Source: Erysipelotrichaceae bacterium
Lineage (GTDB): Bacteria; Bacillota_I; Bacilli_A; Erysipelotrichales; Erysipelotrichaceae
NCBI GenBank assembly: GCA_012523895.1
Contig: JAAYSZ010000006.1
Location: 20,583-84,582, forward strand
Direction: 5' to 3'
Length of the DNA stretch: 64,000 bases
A program made the position numbers and the translations under genes. This document shows, one piece after another, positions 54,824-63,891 of this stretch; the first letter of the stretch is position 1; every line of letters starts with the position of its first letter. The notes under the pieces are model-generated. The model searched no databases. It was given only the letters and a program-made list of their open reading frames with translations, and was not told the DNA's origin.

Positions 54824-56581
54824 CTAAGCTTTAACTTTTTCTTTATAAAAATACTTAAAATACAACTTTAAGATAAAGATAAAAATAATATAAAATATCA
54901 CTACTATTAATGTTATAGAAGATATTAATCTTCCTATAAATTGCATATTAGTTTCTTTATAATATGCTTCAAACTTTAATAATTTTCCTCCATTGTATGG
55001 ATCTACATCAAACCTAACTAATCCAGTTTTTTCATCTGGATAAGATATTATCTGTTTTATAAAGGTTTCCTTTTCATATTGATCTATTTCATATTCATCT
55101 ATCACATAACCTTTATAGTAAGAAATTGGTAATATATAATAAGCATCTTCTTTTACTTCACCAATAGTAAAAACTAGTTTATTATATTCTCTTTCATCAA
55201 ATCCTGTTCTATCATTTTCTTCATTATTAGTTTTTATTATTCTTCCATAATTTTTAAAATGAATATCTGATTCATAAAATATATAATCAGGACTTGATAC
55301 TTCCATTATGTTATACCAAGGGTTTTTATCAGTAACTACCATGCTTACATCACTCAGTTCTTTTTCAGTTGTAATATTTGTAAAATTGCCCCATTCACTT
55401 ATAATTCCATATAAATTAAATAAACTTACAATTACAGTTGTTATAAGTATTGTATTAACCAAAGGTTTTTTTATCTTTTTCTTTAAAGATATATTAGATA
55501 ATCCATACCCAACTCCAAGTGACATAAAAGCACATGCAGGAGTTAATAGTCTTGTAGGAAATTGTAAAAAAGTCATAAATTTAAATAAATCCCAAGGAAA
55601 ATATATAGTTGTCATATAAACCATAATATATCCACAGGTAACTAATAAAACCATAAACTTCTTATTCTTACTTTTATCAGTAAAATATGTAAACCATGGA
55701 AGTAACATTAATATTGGTCCTAAATTATTATTTAAATATACTCCATCTCCATTTTTAAAATTAAATAATTCTTTTAAATTAATTCCAATAAGAGTATCAC
55801 TATTAAAGTAATAACTTATTCTATATAAACCTCCACTTAATTGTTCAAACATCATTAAAGTAAAAAAGCTTGTTAAAAGTATTGCGACAACTACAGCTAT
55901 TGAAATAAAAATTATTAATCCTTTATCTTTTAAAACTCTTTTATATTCAATTATTAAAAGTAAGCCAAAAACAATACACATTAATATAAAAGTAATATTA
56001 TGTGCTAATAATAATCCAGAAAAAGAAAGTGCTAGTAATACCCAACTTCTTTTATCTACATAAACTATTTTATACATTGCATATATTACAATAGGTACAA
56101 AAATAAATGCAAAACCTTCACCAATTGCACCTCTTTTATAAATATTAGATAAAACATAAAGATTAATTATATATATAAATACAGTTAAATAAATATATAT
56201 CGATCTTTTTTTATGATAAAAAAGAGTTGCACATTTATACATAGATAAAGCTGAGAAAAACGTAATCGCAAATATAGTAACACAATATATTTCATATGGT
56301 GTTTTACCTGTATTATAAAGAAATGCAAATGGATATAAATAAAAAATGGAATAAAACATAGGGCTTCCATATCCAAAATCATAATTTTGATTAAACAGTA
56401 TTTTAGGAAAAAAATCATTATTTTCAATTGCATTAGCTAAACCTATTATTCTATTTACATGAAATGTTGTGTCTGCACCTATTCTTAACATCCCATCCAT
56501 TGTAGGTATCATAAAAATTGCTGTTACAAACAAACAAAAAATAATCATTATTGAAATATCAATTATCTTTTTTTTAATCAA
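54824..56581 (-). CDS. Polytopic membrane protein, PTPS-related type (GT-C-like)
   Basis: A 585-residue protein with about 12 helices. The first loop reads RIGADTTFHVNRIIGLANAI followed by FPKILFNQNYDFGYGSPMF, the D..FH..RI and FGYG.P pattern of the so-called 6-pyruvoyl-tetrahydropterin synthase-related membrane domain. These proteins are not pterin enzymes as far as known and look like GT-C transferases. A soluble external part at about 400-540 precedes the last helix. The TTG start at 56581 overlaps the YfhO stop, with AAAGGT upstream. Confidence 0.75.
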   Translation of the reverse strand: MIKKKIIDISIMIIFCLFVTAIFMIPTMDGMLRIGADTTFHVNRIIGLANAIENNDFFPKILFNQNYDFGYGSPMFYSIFYLYPFAFLYNTGKTPYEIYCVTIFAITFFSALSMYKCATLFYHKKRSIYIYLTVFIYIINLYVLSNIYKRGAIGEGFAFIFVPIVIYAMYKIVYVDKRSWVLLALSFSGLLLAHNITFILMCIVFGLLLIIEYKRVLKDKGLIIFISIAVVVAILLTSFFTLMMFEQLSGGLYRISYYFNSDTLIGINLKELFNFKNGDGVYLNNNLGPILMLLPWFTYFTDKSKNKKFMVLLVTCGYIMVYMTTIYFPWDLFKFMTFLQFPTRLLTPACAFMSLGVGYGLSNISLKKKIKKPLVNTILITTVIVSLFNLYGIISEWGNFTNITTEKELSDVSMVVTDKNPWYNIMEVSSPDYIFYESDIHFKNYGRIIKTNNEENDRTGFDEREYNKLVFTIGEVKEDAYYILPISYYKGYVIDEYEIDQYEKETFIKQIISYPDEKTGLVRFDVDPYNGGKLLKFEAYYKETNMQFIGRLISSITLIVVIFYIIFIFILKLYFKYFYKEKVKA

Positions 56582-58829
56582 TTTCTACTGACCTTTCTTT
56601 TGTTTTCAAATCAAGAACAAATAAAACTATAACCCCTAGTGCCCCAATAATAGTACTATAAGCTCCATATTTAAATCCTGGAGGACTAAATTGTAAGGTT
56701 ATATAATGATCACCTGGTTCTAACAATATCCCAATAAAGCCTCCTTGGACCTTATATGTATCAACCATAATTTCATTATCATATACTCTCCATCCTTTAG
56801 TATAAGGAATTGAAAAATATAAAACTTGTTTAACATCATTTTTAATATGTCCATATAAATGATTGTCATTATAAAATTCTAAAAGTTCAAAATCTATTGA
56901 TCCACTAGGTTCAATATCTTGTACTAATTCATATAAATCTTCTTCAACTAATAATTCATTATTCCAATCTAAATCATGACTAACAATTGTATCTTCAATA
57001 TTATATTCAAGATTTAAATCTTTTTTAAATTTACTATAAGTAAAGCCTATTGGCCTATAGTTTTCTAATTTAAACATCATTAAATGATTAATATTATTAT
57101 AATATGTCCACTCATAACCTTTTGGAAGCATACTTTCATCACTAACAATATAATATTTAACTCCAAGCATTCTTAAAGCTTCCATATCATTAACATTAAT
57201 AATATGCCAATTAAATCCATTTAATTCATTAAATTTTTTTAATTGAGGTTCCATAGTACTATCATAAGTTGTTGTTGTATAAAAGTTCATCTTAATTGAT
57301 TGATTAAGGTTCATATCACTTGTAGGAAGTAATTCTTTAGGATTTACATACATCCTATAAAAAATATCATCATCAATATAATTATAATAACTTATAGTTT
57401 CCTTATCTAAAGTTGGATTATATTTATAACTAGTTGAACTTAATACTACTAAACATAAAGGCATCATTATACATACTTCAATTACTGTACATATATAAAC
57501 ATATTTATATTTTTTAGTTTTAATTAAATATATATACATACAAAAGATTATAAATGAAACTATTAATACAATAATATGTTCTCTATGATTATCTACAATT
57601 TTAAATAAAAATAAGAAAATAAATGATATTATAAAAACCATTAAATAATTAAGCGATCCTTTTAATATTTCATTAGCTTTCTTTTCAAAATTCTCTAAGT
57701 ATATAGATACAATTAATGCATTAATAAAAGTAACTAAAAACATCCATCTCATAGAACTTCCACTAAATCCATGAAAAATTGAACTAATAAAAGGTGTTAA
57801 TGTACATATTACCACTGTTAGATAAAATATTTTTATCGCCTTATCTTTATGATTCTTTATTTCTTTATTAATTAATGAAAATATTATAGGTGCAGTTATT
57901 GCTCCTGTATATATTGAATACCAAGATAAATGCCCATTTGTATCCGCATAAAACAAATAACCATATCTAGAAAATAAAGTAATTGGTGCACTAATATAAT
58001 GAAATAAAAATCCTAAATAAACTCTAATATTATAAAAAAGTGTAAATGAAGAAGAACCTACTCTTTCATTTTGTAAGATATATAATATTCCAGGAACAAA
58101 TAATATTCCTGCAAGTAAAATACCTATTAAATAAGCAATTATTAATGGTATTGATGATTTTAATATTTTTAAAACTTTAAAAGGTCTTCCATGATAATAG
58201 TTAGTAAAGAAATAATAAAGTACCATCATTAAAGAAGTAGGAAATAAAAAATAATAATTTTGTAATGCAAGAATTGTAATACTAATCGCAAAAAATGTTA
58301 ATTTTCCTTTTATTAAATAATTTTCAATCCCCATAAAAGCCAATGGCAAAAAACAATAGAATCTATGAAACATATATTGTCCTATATAGATAGATGCTAT
58401 TCCACTGAATGCATATATTATAGAACCTACTATTATTGCTTTTTCTCTTTTTAATCCAAATGTTCTTAAAAACAAAGAAAAATTAAATCCGGATAATATA
58501 ACAAGTATTAATGTAACCCACATTAAAGCAATCTCTACATCCTTAAAAAGCATAATAAAAGGCATAAAAATATCACCTGTTACATAATAAAGCTTTGATG
58601 CATAAAAATTATTACCTAAATATGTATTAAATGAATAAAAAGGAAACGTTTTTGTCTCTATGAAATTTATAAGAAGTCTTTTCCATTCTTCATAAAAGTA
58701 ACTATATTGAAGTTGCTGATCAGCTCCGAATAAAAATGGTTTTATATCTAAAAGATATGGTGAAAAGACTATTAAAGTTAAAAGCGTTAATATTCCTAAA
58801 ACTATTAAATGTTTTTTATAATTTTTCAT
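56574..58829 (-). CDS. YfhO family membrane glycosyltransferase
   Basis: A 751-residue protein with about 12-13 helices and a large external C-terminal region. Features are FGADQQLQYSYFYEEWKRLL early, NNFYASKLYYVTGDIFMPF, RFYCFLPLAFMGIENYLIKG, SSMRWMFLVTFINALIVS and a final GFIGILLEPGDHYITLQFSP before the last helix, as in the YfhO at 37972. It should transfer a sugar from a polyprenyl-phosphate donor to a surface polymer. The matching donor synthase is plausibly the GT2 at 51395 in the same operon. Confidence 0.87.
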   Translation of the reverse strand: MKNYKKHLIVLGILTLLTLIVFSPYLLDIKPFLFGADQQLQYSYFYEEWKRLLINFIETKTFPFYSFNTYLGNNFYASKLYYVTGDIFMPFIMLFKDVEIALMWVTLILVILSGFNFSLFLRTFGLKREKAIIVGSIIYAFSGIASIYIGQYMFHRFYCFLPLAFMGIENYLIKGKLTFFAISITILALQNYYFLFPTSLMMVLYYFFTNYYHGRPFKVLKILKSSIPLIIAYLIGILLAGILFVPGILYILQNERVGSSSFTLFYNIRVYLGFLFHYISAPITLFSRYGYLFYADTNGHLSWYSIYTGAITAPIIFSLINKEIKNHKDKAIKIFYLTVVICTLTPFISSIFHGFSGSSMRWMFLVTFINALIVSIYLENFEKKANEILKGSLNYLMVFIISFIFLFLFKIVDNHREHIIVLIVSFIIFCMYIYLIKTKKYKYVYICTVIEVCIMMPLCLVVLSSTSYKYNPTLDKETISYYNYIDDDIFYRMYVNPKELLPTSDMNLNQSIKMNFYTTTTYDSTMEPQLKKFNELNGFNWHIINVNDMEALRMLGVKYYIVSDESMLPKGYEWTYYNNINHLMMFKLENYRPIGFTYSKFKKDLNLEYNIEDTIVSHDLDWNNELLVEEDLYELVQDIEPSGSIDFELLEFYNDNHLYGHIKNDVKQVLYFSIPYTKGWRVYDNEIMVDTYKVQGGFIGILLEPGDHYITLQFSPPGFKYGAYSTIIGALGVIVLFVLDLKTKERSVEID

Positions 58830-58830
58830 G

Positions 58831-60549
58831 TTATTCCACCTTAGTCGCTACTATTTCTTCAAAATTACCTTCAATTTTAAATAGTGTCCCATTTTCAATA
58901 TAATCAATTTTAAGTGCTGGATACAAATAATTTTCATATATATAATCATTACTTCTTAACACATATAAATATCCACTACTAAGTATACTACTTTTAAACT
59001 CATCTAATGTAATACCTTCTATATTTCCTCCATGTACATATATCGGATTTAAATAATAGCTCATCATTTCTCTTACAATTCCATTATCATTTTCTACTAC
59101 TATATATAAACTTCTATCTTTATCTATGTGTTTTAGTATTTTATTGTAATCTTCATGTAAATAATTACCCCATGATTCATAAATAAATGCTGGTTTTAAA
59201 TTAATTAAGTTAACGTTGGAAATAAGTATTCCTAAAATAAGATAAATTAATTGAATTTTAATACTATTTATACAAGCATCATACATTATTAAAATAACTC
59301 CAACATACAAATAAGTATTTAGATATCTATCAAATGATGCAAGATTTGGCCCTTCATATGGTCCAAAACTGTACATATATAATATCAACATTAAATATGA
59401 ATATCCTACTGCTCCTAAAAAATAAATAATACCTTTATTAAATTTATCTTTTTTACTTATATATCCTAATATCAAAGTAAACACAATTACCCAAAATACA
59501 TAACTTAAATTTAAAAATATTCCTTTTGTAAATATTGCATTTAAATAATTAATACCAGCAATATATTGATAACTTTCACCTTCTTTAAATAGTAATATTC
59601 TTACAAAATTAAATAAACTTTTTAAATCAACACTAAATTGGATTGGCATTTCAAACATTGAAATATAAATGTCCCATGATTTATAAAAAATAATTGGTAA
59701 AAGTAATATAATAAAGTTTTTATTAATTTTAATTTTATTAAATATAACGTTTATCAATAAAGAAAATAAACAAAGAATATAAAATACAAATCCAACTTGT
59801 TTAATTAAAACTAGAAATGATAAAGATAAAGCTAAAATAATAAGATCACTAATATCAAATGTTTTCTTAAACGTTTGATATAAAGAATAAGAAATTGCTA
59901 AACTAAGTAATACATCTGTATATATAGTTTGATAAAAAAGAAATGATAAATCTTTAAATATACAAGTTGTAACAAATATAATAGCTAATTTCAAATAATT
60001 TTTTTTATTATCAAAAACTGGTGTTAAAAAGGATATTCCTAAAAATGTGGTTGCTCTTATTAAATAGCTTTCTGAATAGCTTCCAATTATTTTTACCCAC
60101 ATTATTTCATAAAGAGTTGCTAATGGTGGATAATCCTTATGAATAGAAAGTATTGATTCTTTAACACTATAAAATGTATCTAATCTTAAAGATTCTTTTA
60201 CCATTATTCCCCAATGAGAATAATCATCCCACCCATGGAAACCTTTATTAAAACTTATTAAAACAACTAAAAAATAAATAATAATAATCCATATATTATC
60301 TTTATCCATCCATCTTTTTAATAAGTCTTTATCTTTTTTTATAAAACAATATATCAAAGATATTATTCCAATAAAAATGCTTATATAAAAAGCTATGCTT
60401 ATCTTAGTAAATAAGCTAAAAATGTATACAACTAAAATCGAAATAATTATTGATACAGGTAATAAAGTAATAACCTTTTTATCTTTAAAAATTATTGAAG
60501 TTAATACCAAATATAAAATTGTATAGATTAAAGGTAATAATAATCCCAT
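58831..60549 (-). CDS. Polytopic membrane protein, GT39/GT-C-like
   Basis: A 572-residue protein with about 12 helices. The first large loop contains KGFHGWDDYSHWGIMVKESL and later HKDYPPLATLYEIMWVKIIG, a WDD plus DYPP pattern seen in glycosyltransferase-39-like membrane enzymes. A small soluble domain follows the last helix (DRSLYIVVENDNGIVREMM). The fold class is inferred from topology and these motifs. Gene spacing of one base on both sides shows strict operon structure. Confidence 0.7.
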   Translation of the reverse strand: MGLLLPLIYTILYLVLTSIIFKDKKVITLLPVSIIISILVVYIFSLFTKISIAFYISIFIGIISLIYCFIKKDKDLLKRWMDKDNIWIIIIYFLVVLISFNKGFHGWDDYSHWGIMVKESLRLDTFYSVKESILSIHKDYPPLATLYEIMWVKIIGSYSESYLIRATTFLGISFLTPVFDNKKNYLKLAIIFVTTCIFKDLSFLFYQTIYTDVLLSLAISYSLYQTFKKTFDISDLIILALSLSFLVLIKQVGFVFYILCLFSLLINVIFNKIKINKNFIILLLPIIFYKSWDIYISMFEMPIQFSVDLKSLFNFVRILLFKEGESYQYIAGINYLNAIFTKGIFLNLSYVFWVIVFTLILGYISKKDKFNKGIIYFLGAVGYSYLMLILYMYSFGPYEGPNLASFDRYLNTYLYVGVILIMYDACINSIKIQLIYLILGILISNVNLINLKPAFIYESWGNYLHEDYNKILKHIDKDRSLYIVVENDNGIVREMMSYYLNPIYVHGGNIEGITLDEFKSSILSSGYLYVLRSNDYIYENYLYPALKIDYIENGTLFKIEGNFEEIVATKVE

Positions 60550-60550
60550 A

Positions 60551-62599
60551 TTAATTACCCTTAGACCATTCTAACCAATCATAATGCATTTCAAATACTC
60601 TATAAGGTCCTATTTCTAATACTTTATCACCACAATATCCAATACCATTTTCAAGTTCCATATTGTATTGTGCATCTAAAATTACATATTCAACATTTTT
60701 CTCTTGGGCAAGCTCACAAGCGTTTATATAATCTCCTTCTATTTTTTCAAGACCAGGTTCATACCTATAAAACACTCTTTGAAACTCTGCTTCATTTGAC
60801 TTTTCATCACCATAGGTATAAAGATTATTTTTTACATTTTTAATATTAGCATCAGTAAATGATTCTACCGAATAAATTTGTGATGCAATTATTGTAGTTT
60901 CTTCTTTATCAAGAAGAAATTCTTTTTTAAACCTATCTAAAACTTCTATTTCTAAATTATTTGTATGATATAAAGGGTTATAGTCATCATCATTAAATCC
61001 CATAAACATCCAAGTTTGATTTCTTTCAACCTTGTGAGCAAACAAAATAAAAATTACAATGGAGGTTAAAATTGCTTGTTTGTTATTTAAATTATCCAAT
61101 AAATACGTTAAAAATAATGTAATAGTAAGAATATTAAAGAATAAATCATAAATTCTAAAATATACAACATTTGTCATATAACTCATTACAAATGTAATTA
61201 CCCAAGGATTGAAGAACGTAAGAAGAATTGTAATTATATGAAAAGCAAGATAATCTTTAGGTCTTTCTTTTTTTATATGATTAATTAAATAATAAATTAT
61301 TGTAAACCATACAAAAACACAGAAAATACTTGTAATAATATGTGGTATTGTATCAAATTCAAATAAAAATAAATTTTCAATTCCTTCATATGCATGTCTA
61401 TCAAAGAAATTAGGAGTGATATCAAAATATGAAATGTTAAATGTTGGCATATTAAATAATGGAAGTCTAGTCCATATTCCAAAAAACAAAGGAATAACTA
61501 TCATTAATATTTTCCATGTTTTATTTATAATTTTTTCGATTTTTTTATCTAATTTGAATAATACTAAAAGCGCATAAGTTCCATATAAAGGATTCACAAG
61601 AATTCTTACATGTATTACATAAAGAGCTGCAAAAAGCATTGGCCAAGTACTTAATAAAACAATTTTATTTAAATAACCACTTTCGTTTTTAGATGCATAA
61701 TAAAACATTAATGCATATAAAATAAAAGCCACAAAGAAAAAACCAGTTGATGTTTGAGCAATAATAGAAATAAAAGATAATTCTAATACTATAAACTTTC
61801 TCCAAGTAAACTTTTCTAACATTGATGATATTATAAAAAATATAATTACTATTGATATTCTTCTAAATGAATTACCTATATAAGGAGTTTGTAAATACCA
61901 ATAAGCACCTAATGTATAAATAAATATAGTTATAGCTACAAACCAACTAATCCAAGATCTACTTACTCTTTCTTTTACATAATTCATCGTTTCTACAATT
62001 ATAAAAGCTAGTATCCAAAATAACACAATTGATATAACCCATGAAACAATAGCTACAGGAAGTATTTCTTTTGCTAAACCTATTTCTACTAATTTTCTAT
62101 ATACCCATATCCACATAGCAATAAAATCATAAAAACCTTGAAAGTCATATTGCCCATATACAACAGCAGTTAAATTTTCTACATTTGCTTTATTGATTAT
62201 ATAAGGAATATAAAAATATAAATCATCTGTTCTAGTTGGAAATTTTACATAATAATAAATTGATACAAGGACAGTAAACATTACTAACCCAAAAATTATT
62301 TCTTTATATAATTTAAAATAATCTTTTAAATATATAATTAATCTTTTTATTTTTATTAATGATAAAAATATTATTGTTAAAAACAACCCAATAGTTACCA
62401 TATAAATATATTTGGTAGGTAAATTATAAATTTGTATTGGATAATAAAGAATTTGTAATATTCCTATTAGTATTGTAAAACCTAAAGGAGTCACAAAATG
62501 ATGGTTGTCATTTTTAAAATCAATTAACTCAGATGTTAAAAAACCACATAAAAAAGAAATAAAGATAATAACAAATGCCATCACAAACATCCAAAACAT
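60551..62599 (-). CDS. Large polytopic membrane protein, GT-C-like, paralog of the gene at 34117
   Basis: A 682-residue protein with about 13-14 helices and a soluble C-terminal domain of about 130 residues. LQILYYPIQIYNLPTKYI near residue 45 and FPTRTDDLYFYIPYI in the first loop correspond to regions of the 34117 protein. The start is set at 62599 by AAAGGAGATC; a longer frame to 62638 runs into the promoter. It heads the operon that runs down to 49711. Confidence 0.68.
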   Translation of the reverse strand: MFWMFVMAFVIIFISFLCGFLTSELIDFKNDNHHFVTPLGFTILIGILQILYYPIQIYNLPTKYIYMVTIGLFLTIIFLSLIKIKRLIIYLKDYFKLYKEIIFGLVMFTVLVSIYYYVKFPTRTDDLYFYIPYIINKANVENLTAVVYGQYDFQGFYDFIAMWIWVYRKLVEIGLAKEILPVAIVSWVISIVLFWILAFIIVETMNYVKERVSRSWISWFVAITIFIYTLGAYWYLQTPYIGNSFRRISIVIIFFIISSMLEKFTWRKFIVLELSFISIIAQTSTGFFFVAFILYALMFYYASKNESGYLNKIVLLSTWPMLFAALYVIHVRILVNPLYGTYALLVLFKLDKKIEKIINKTWKILMIVIPLFFGIWTRLPLFNMPTFNISYFDITPNFFDRHAYEGIENLFLFEFDTIPHIITSIFCVFVWFTIIYYLINHIKKERPKDYLAFHIITILLTFFNPWVITFVMSYMTNVVYFRIYDLFFNILTITLFLTYLLDNLNNKQAILTSIVIFILFAHKVERNQTWMFMGFNDDDYNPLYHTNNLEIEVLDRFKKEFLLDKEETTIIASQIYSVESFTDANIKNVKNNLYTYGDEKSNEAEFQRVFYRYEPGLEKIEGDYINACELAQEKNVEYVILDAQYNMELENGIGYCGDKVLEIGPYRVFEMHYDWLEWSKGN

Positions 62600-62616
62600 C
62601 TTTGATCTCCTTTCAT

Positions 62617-62645
62617 GTAATATAAATAATATTATCATATTACAA
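62617..62645 (-). promoter_or_regulatory. Promoter of the 62599-49711 operon
   Basis: TTGTAA, a 17-base spacer and TATTAC on the minus strand. Its -35 box faces the -35 box of the divergent plus-strand promoter 8 bases away, as an inverted repeat TTACAA/TTGTAA. Confidence 0.5.
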
Positions 62646-62653
62646 CGATTATT

Positions 62654-62682
62654 TTGTAATATGTCTTCTTTTAATTTATAAT
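62654..62682 (+). promoter_or_regulatory. Promoter of the truncated GtrII gene
   Basis: TTGTAA, a 17-base spacer and a perfect TATAAT ending at 62682. A start 7 bases later is exactly the A of the ATG at 62689, so the transcript would be leaderless. Confidence 0.6.
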
Positions 62683-62688
62683 TTTTAT

Positions 62689-63891
62689 ATGATTAATAAA
62701 CTTAAAAATTATTTTATTGATAATTATACAATATGTATAACTTCTTTTATTGTTGGAATAACTATATATCTACCAAGTATGATACTTCACTTAACAAATG
62801 GAGATGGATATTGGAATAGTGAAACTTTTAAAACTAATTATTTTTGGGAAAATGCTTTAGGAAGATATGGTTTAAGTTTTATTGGAAGACTGTTTGGTAG
62901 TTATTCATCTTCTACAATATCAATTCCAGTGAATATTTTTTTGTTGATTATTGTTGGGGGTATAATATGTAGCTTATTTGATATAAAAGAAAAAATAAAC
63001 TATTTACTAGTTAATCTTTTATTAATGTTTTCAATGTCAATGTCTACTACTCTTTCTTATCATTATTCAAGTATAGGTTATATTTCTTCTTTTTTATTAG
63101 CTGTTATTTCTGTATATGTAGCTTATTACAATAAAAATATTTTTATATCTATACTTTTATTAACTTTTTCAATTAGTATTTATCAAGGTTATATAGGTGT
63201 AGCTATAACTTTAATAGTAATGAAATTAATACAATTGATTATAAAAAATGAAGATGTAAAACCATTTTTAATAAAGTCTTTATTATATGGAATTATCGGT
63301 ACCATTTTATATTTAATAATTGCAAAAAATGGAGAATTTATATTTGGTGTAGCTTTACATGATAGTAGAGGTTTTTCAAGTATGGGAGAAATCAATATTT
63401 CTATACTGCCTGAACTTTTTACTAGAGCTTATACAAATTGGTTTGATTTTTATTTTACCAATAATTTTATTACAAATTCTTGGTATTATAAAAACTTTAT
63501 CAATTTAATCTTGTATGTAATTTTGTTATTTATTATCATTTATAAAACTTACATTAATAAAATATATGAAAATAAATTAAACTCTATTCTTCTTATAATA
63601 TTAATAGTTACTTTTCCAATTAGTTTATCAATAATGTCTATACTTTCTCCACATGCTTTAAGTACAGATGTAACTGGTTTACTGATGGTTCCTCAAACTG
63701 TCTTATTTTATATTTTTATATTAGTTTTTATAGATCATTTTAAATATATTAAACAAATTTCTTTATCTTTATTATCAGCATTTATATTTATTCAAATTTT
63801 ATATACTTCTATCTTTATTAACTTTATGGAAATTTCTCTAAGACAAAGTTATACAATGGCAAATACAATGATGTATCATAACCACTTGTAA
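62689..63891 (+). pseudogene. GtrII-type membrane glucosyltransferase, 3' end lost to an inserted element
   Basis: A 400-codon frame with about 10-11 helices. Its first loop LTNGDGYWNSETFKTNYFWE followed by NALGRYGLSFIGRL has the acidic/W and GR motifs of GtrII proteins. Aligned by eye with the intact relative at 13637, it stops at about the point (SLRQSYTMANTMMYHN) where that protein continues for about 100 more residues of extracytoplasmic domain. The last two codons and stop lie inside a hairpin that begins a structured, higher-G+C segment, so the gene was probably cut by insertion. It may still give a membrane protein, but likely without function. Confidence 0.78.

Noticed and set aside
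54824..56581. Pterin biosynthesis enzyme.
   Set aside because: The name of the PTPS-related domain is misleading; the protein is a multi-helix membrane protein with no soluble pterin-synthase fold.
62600..62638. N-terminal extension of the 60551 membrane protein.
   Set aside because: The AAAGGAG site and the promoter both fall within it, supporting the start at 62599.
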